Under the pieces are notes generated by a model that saw nothing but the letters and a program-made list of their open reading frames with translations, was not told the origin of the DNA and did no database searches. Positions 61,306 to 64,000 of a DNA stretch of 64,000 nt are shown piece after piece; position 1 is the first letter of the stretch, and every line of letters starts with the position of its first letter. The DNA is from Prochlorococcus marinus str. MIT 0912. Lineage in GTDB: Bacteria; Cyanobacteriota; Cyanobacteriia; PCC-6307; Cyanobiaceae. Where the stretch lies: contig NZ_CP114783.1 of NCBI RefSeq assembly GCF_027359595.1, positions 1,364,001-1,428,000 on the forward strand, in the 5' to 3' direction. The translations under genes and the position numbers were made by a program.

Positions 61306-61929
61306 CTAATCATTATTGCAAAAGCGTTTTAATGAGTCAGTAGCTTCTTCATCGCCAAGATCTGCTGCTTTTCTCCAGTCTTCGCATGCACCTTGAATAT
61401 CTCCAACTTCTTGTTTTACATTGGCACGATTAAAAAATGCATCGGAATCTTTTGGGTTGATTGTTATGACTTGTGAATAGTCCTCAATTGCGCCATCAAA
61501 ATCACCCTTTTGAAATTTGGCACTACTTCTATTGAAATATGCATCTGCATATAAAGGATCAAAATTTAATGCCTTATTTTGATCAGAGATTGCGCCATCA
61601 AAATCACCTAAATTACGTTTTGCATTGCCACGCATTGAGTAGACAAGACAAATCTCAGTAGGTGAAAGTTCTAATGCTTTGTTGTAATCGAGTATTGCCT
61701 CTTCATAATCTGCAAGTTCAAATTTATCTTGTGCTCTATTAAAAAAATATTCATAATCTATTGCTTTTGTATTTAGATCGTTCTTTTCTTTTAAAGCAAT
61801 CATCATTCCTGCACCTATAACAATAGCAGTGGATCCAATAACAAGATCCTTATTAATTTTCAGCAACGATAAACCAGCAGCAGTCGCAGCACCAATCCCT
61901 AAAGCAATTGCAGAATTAAGTAGTTTCAT
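61306..61929 (-). CDS. TPR protein with N-terminal membrane segments
   Basis: 207 aa. Two hydrophobic stretches (1-50) are followed by four TPRs from about 60 (YEEAILDYNKALELSPTEIC, DFDGAISDQNKALNFDPLYA) and a Sel1-like end (GACEDWRKAADLGDEEATDS). Overlaps the nuclease gene by 4 bases, so co-translated. Confidence 0.8.
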   Translation of the reverse strand: MKLLNSAIALGIGAATAAGLSLLKINKDLVIGSTAIVIGAGMMIALKEKNDLNTKAIDYEYFFNRAQDKFELADYEEAILDYNKALELSPTEICLVYSMRGNAKRNLGDFDGAISDQNKALNFDPLYADAYFNRSSAKFQKGDFDGAIEDYSQVITINPKDSDAFFNRANVKQEVGDIQGACEDWRKAADLGDEEATDSLKRFCNND

Positions 61930-62399
61930 ATTTTATTCTTGCTCCAATCACATTGACTTGAATACCTTTCATAAATACTCGCAAAGTCTTTTTCAACTAG
62001 GTGTTCTTGAATGTTCATAACACCTTTGTATAACTCAGCGACTGTTCTTCCGTATCGATCTTTAGTTATCCGCCTAATTGAAACTGTTGAGCCAGCAATT
62101 AATTCATTAAGGTAATCTCTGGCTGCTTTTGCAGGAATTGGATTAGCTGTTAAACCCTTTAACTCTGGAGTATCAATACAAGCAAGTCGAATCTTTTCTC
62201 CTTTAGTAGTTGTGCAATTGTCCCCGTCGTAGCAATTGTGAATCGCGACGGTTGGTAGTTCAAGAGCGCTTGGATAAGAAACCAGTGTTTGAAAGAGCGC
62301 AATCATCGCTAATACAAAGACAATAAATAATGCTGAGAAAAATCCAATCAGTAAATTTTTGATAAATCGTTGTTTAGAGTTAAGCCTATTTATTGGCAT
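61926..62399 (-). CDS. membrane-anchored thermonuclease (SNase-like)
   Basis: 157 aa. Membrane segment at about 13-37 (LLIGFFSALFIVFVLAMIAL), then an SNase domain: VAIHNCYDGDNCTTTKGEKI, IRLACIDTPELKG (catalytic Arg and Asp/Glu), KDRYGRTVAEL. Calcium-dependent DNA/RNA cleavage outside the membrane is expected. Confidence 0.88.
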   Translation of the reverse strand: MPINRLNSKQRFIKNLLIGFFSALFIVFVLAMIALFQTLVSYPSALELPTVAIHNCYDGDNCTTTKGEKIRLACIDTPELKGLTANPIPAKAARDYLNELIAGSTVSIRRITKDRYGRTVAELYKGVMNIQEHLVEKDFASIYERYSSQCDWSKNKI

Positions 62400-62496
62400 T
62401 TTTATTTATTTAGTTTGTTTTTTCCTTTTTCTTGGAGATTGAATTCCTTTTAACTTACTTGATTAATCTATTGGAGGCTAAATAATCTAAGAGATG

Positions 62497-62793
62497 ATGG
62501 AAGTTCGTAAGATCAATTATCAGCTAAATAATTGTGATGGGTGTTCATATCAAGTTGTGGATGAGTTGATTTTTAAAACTCAGGTTAAGGTTGTTGAAAT
62601 TTTTCAAATAATACAAGTGAGTCATATCCAAGATATTGAAGAATTAATAGCTGATTCAATGACGGGTCTTATGATCCGAGCTGAAAGCCTTGATGAATTC
62701 GATCAATTAGCTATTAGTGAAGAGTTTAGAGAGTGGTTGAATGAGGGTGTAAGGCTCGAGGATGTCTTGAAATTAGTGACTATTAAAACATAA
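62497..62793 (+). CDS. hypothetical 98-aa acidic protein
   Basis: ATG 62497 or 62494. Starts VRKINYQLNNCDGCSYQVVD with a CxxC, then helical (DIEELIADSMTGLMIRAESL, FREWLNEGVRLEDVLKLV). No known family. Confidence 0.55.
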   Translation: MEVRKINYQLNNCDGCSYQVVDELIFKTQVKVVEIFQIIQVSHIQDIEELIADSMTGLMIRAESLDEFDQLAISEEFREWLNEGVRLEDVLKLVTIKT

Positions 62794-62814
62794 TCAAAAA
62801 TTGGGAGGAGAACT

Positions 62815-63024
62815 TTATGCAGCAATTTTATTAATGTCTAATAGGTCAGCGATGTCACTATCTACAAAATCTCCTTCTTGTTTACGCTTGACGAATTTAT
62901 CAAAGTCAACAACATTGCAACTTTTTCGCTTGAGTTCTGCACTTCTATTTAAATAATCGAGTGAGACTAGTAATACAGGAATAACGCAGAATGGAATAAC
63001 TAAGATGTAGTACTCAACAGACAT
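62815..63024 (-). CDS. 69-aa membrane protein
   Basis: One N-terminal membrane segment (YYILVIPFCVIPVLLVSLDY) and a charged tail (DFDKFVKRKQEGDFVDSDIA). Unrecognised. Confidence 0.55.
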   Translation of the reverse strand: MSVEYYILVIPFCVIPVLLVSLDYLNRSAELKRKSCNVVDFDKFVKRKQEGDFVDSDIADLLDINKIAA

Positions 63025-63224
63025 TTGAATTAATAATGATAAATTAAGCTTTACTTAATTAGTCAATGATTGCAATAGAGGTAAAAGTATTTTGCTGCTT
63101 TCCTTATAACTTATTAGTTTTAAGGAATTTAATAATTAATAAAGATATCTATTCCTAGGTGAGTTGATTTATCTGAAATAGAACTCAACCTGTGCACTTA
63201 GTTGATTATTGGTTTCTGATTCTT

Positions 63225-63371
63225 TTATGCAGCTTGATCTTTCAGTCGACCATACCGATATCTCATTATGTCTATTACTTGATCTTTTGTACTCCAGTTT
63301 TTAATTCGATCCTTTATGGTAAGTAGCTGTGATTCAGTGAGTTCAAGACGTGATTTTTCTAAACTTGTCAT
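63225..63371 (-). CDS. 48-aa helical microprotein
   Basis: ATG 63371; MTSLEKSRLELTESQLLTIK then WSTKDQVIDIMRYRYGRLKD. Two amphipathic helices, no membrane segment. Unrecognised. Confidence 0.55.
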   Translation of the reverse strand: MTSLEKSRLELTESQLLTIKDRIKNWSTKDQVIDIMRYRYGRLKDQAA

Positions 63372-63628
63372 TTAGTTAAATACTCGTTGCAGTGATTATG
63401 ATGATTTGCAAGCAAAGCAAACAGCAAAGGGTGACCATGAAGGTAGAAACATTATGGTTGATGAATTAATTCTCTCATGTCTGTATAGCTTGTCAATTCC
63501 CTTGCTGAAGTAAACAAAAACTTAGACGTAATGTCATAGATAATCCTTAACTTCGTCAGCTCTAGCATCATATTGTTCTGACTTAATGTAATTGTTTGCT
63601 TCAACTTTTTTCTTGATAGCAATTTATT
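63372..63628. other. intergenic, nothing firm
   Basis: Includes a plus-strand 22-codon frame (MICKQSKQQRVTMKVETLWL, from 63401) and a minus-strand 27-codon frame ending near 63532 that has only an ATT start; neither is supported. Confidence 0.25.
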
Positions 63629-63964
63629 TTATGCAACTTTTGAATCTTCCTTTTCATATAATTCTTTCTTGATCTTTGAATACTTCCTGCCGATTTTGTA
63701 TTGCCTATGGAATAAATCTAACTGGTTACTATCATCATTTGCAGCTTTAGTTTCTATCTCTGCTATTGGTTTAGTCATTTGACTCCATACAAAAAGCATT
63801 GCAAGTGCAGACACAAGTAATGGAAGATACGCTTTAATTAAACTAACGACTACGAGAGTTGTTATAAAACAAAGAGAAAAGAGAGTCCATTTATGTAGTT
63901 TACTATTTTCTAGCTTTTTCTTCTTTGATTTTGAAGAAGGAATGATTGGTAGATCAGGAGTCAT
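63629..63964 (-). CDS. 111-aa membrane protein
   Basis: Lys-rich start (SSKSKKKKLENSKLHKW), then LFSLCFITTLVVVSLIKAYL and LVSALAMLFVWSQM, two spans, and a charged C-terminus (FHRQYKIGRKYSKIKKELYE). Unrecognised. Confidence 0.6.
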   Translation of the reverse strand: MTPDLPIIPSSKSKKKKLENSKLHKWTLFSLCFITTLVVVSLIKAYLPLLVSALAMLFVWSQMTKPIAEIETKAANDDSNQLDLFHRQYKIGRKYSKIKKELYEKEDSKVA

Positions 63965-64000
63965 TCGTTATTGAGTTGCAGGTGTATTGGATTAGAGGAT

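Noticed and set aside
63530-63625. Minus-strand 27-codon frame (KKKVEANNYIKSEQYDARAD)
   Set aside because: Looks protein-like but has only an ATT start directly after another stop; not supported.

Overview
The window looks like the chromosome of a low-GC marine picocyanobacterium, most probably a low-light Prochlorococcus (NATL-like LLI type). This rests on gene order and family recognition without any database search. Supporting features are the core string mrdA, NADPH-FMN reductase, flv1/flv3, alaS, speA, ndk, thiO, gatB, coaE, argJ, the many Prochlorococcus-type microproteins, and Yfr2-family RNAs.

Layout. (1) 1-931: the 3' part of guaA. (2) 932 to about 25.1 kb: a composite island. The last seven codons of guaA (G-T-I-E-W-E-stop) recur at 7901, 10487 and 16813, with decayed copies near 16626 and 20316, so the island reads as several units stacked on the guaA 3' end. 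The units hold a divergent methyltransferase-AlbA / SF2 helicase pair, two large TPR proteins with different catalytic C-termini (SGNH-like and sulfotransferase), and a field of microgenes, decayed genes, repeated hairpins and small RNAs. (3) 25.2-42.4 kb: conserved core genes. (4) 42.4-64 kb: a second accessory region. The end of argJ is duplicated at 48778 and brackets a 6.4-kb segment with a giant repeat adhesin and a frameshifted cyanase gene. Beyond it are a cupin gene, microgene operons, three double-glycine-leader peptides, a DUF4956/CotH/VTC operon, arfB, another microprotein operon, a TPR/nuclease pair and more small membrane proteins.

How the parts relate. The core genes run ordinary peptidoglycan, photoprotection, tRNA charging, polyamine, nucleotide, CoA and arginine metabolism. 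The accessory blocks look site-specifically inserted at the 3' ends of two housekeeping genes, and the repeated ends would keep those genes intact. No recombinase, integrase or transposase is visible, so the elements are either non-autonomous or were moved in trans. Noncoding DNA in the first island is unusually ordered. It holds phased TTCTCTAC repeats beside the guaA-like cores, a spread promoter/terminator leader cassette, a repeated hairpin family, and a Yfr2-type / Yfr1-motif small RNA set whose members carry complementary 11-nt segments.

No tRNA, rRNA, CRISPR array or insertion sequence was recognised. Names rest on reading motifs in the translated sequence; no alignment search was possible.
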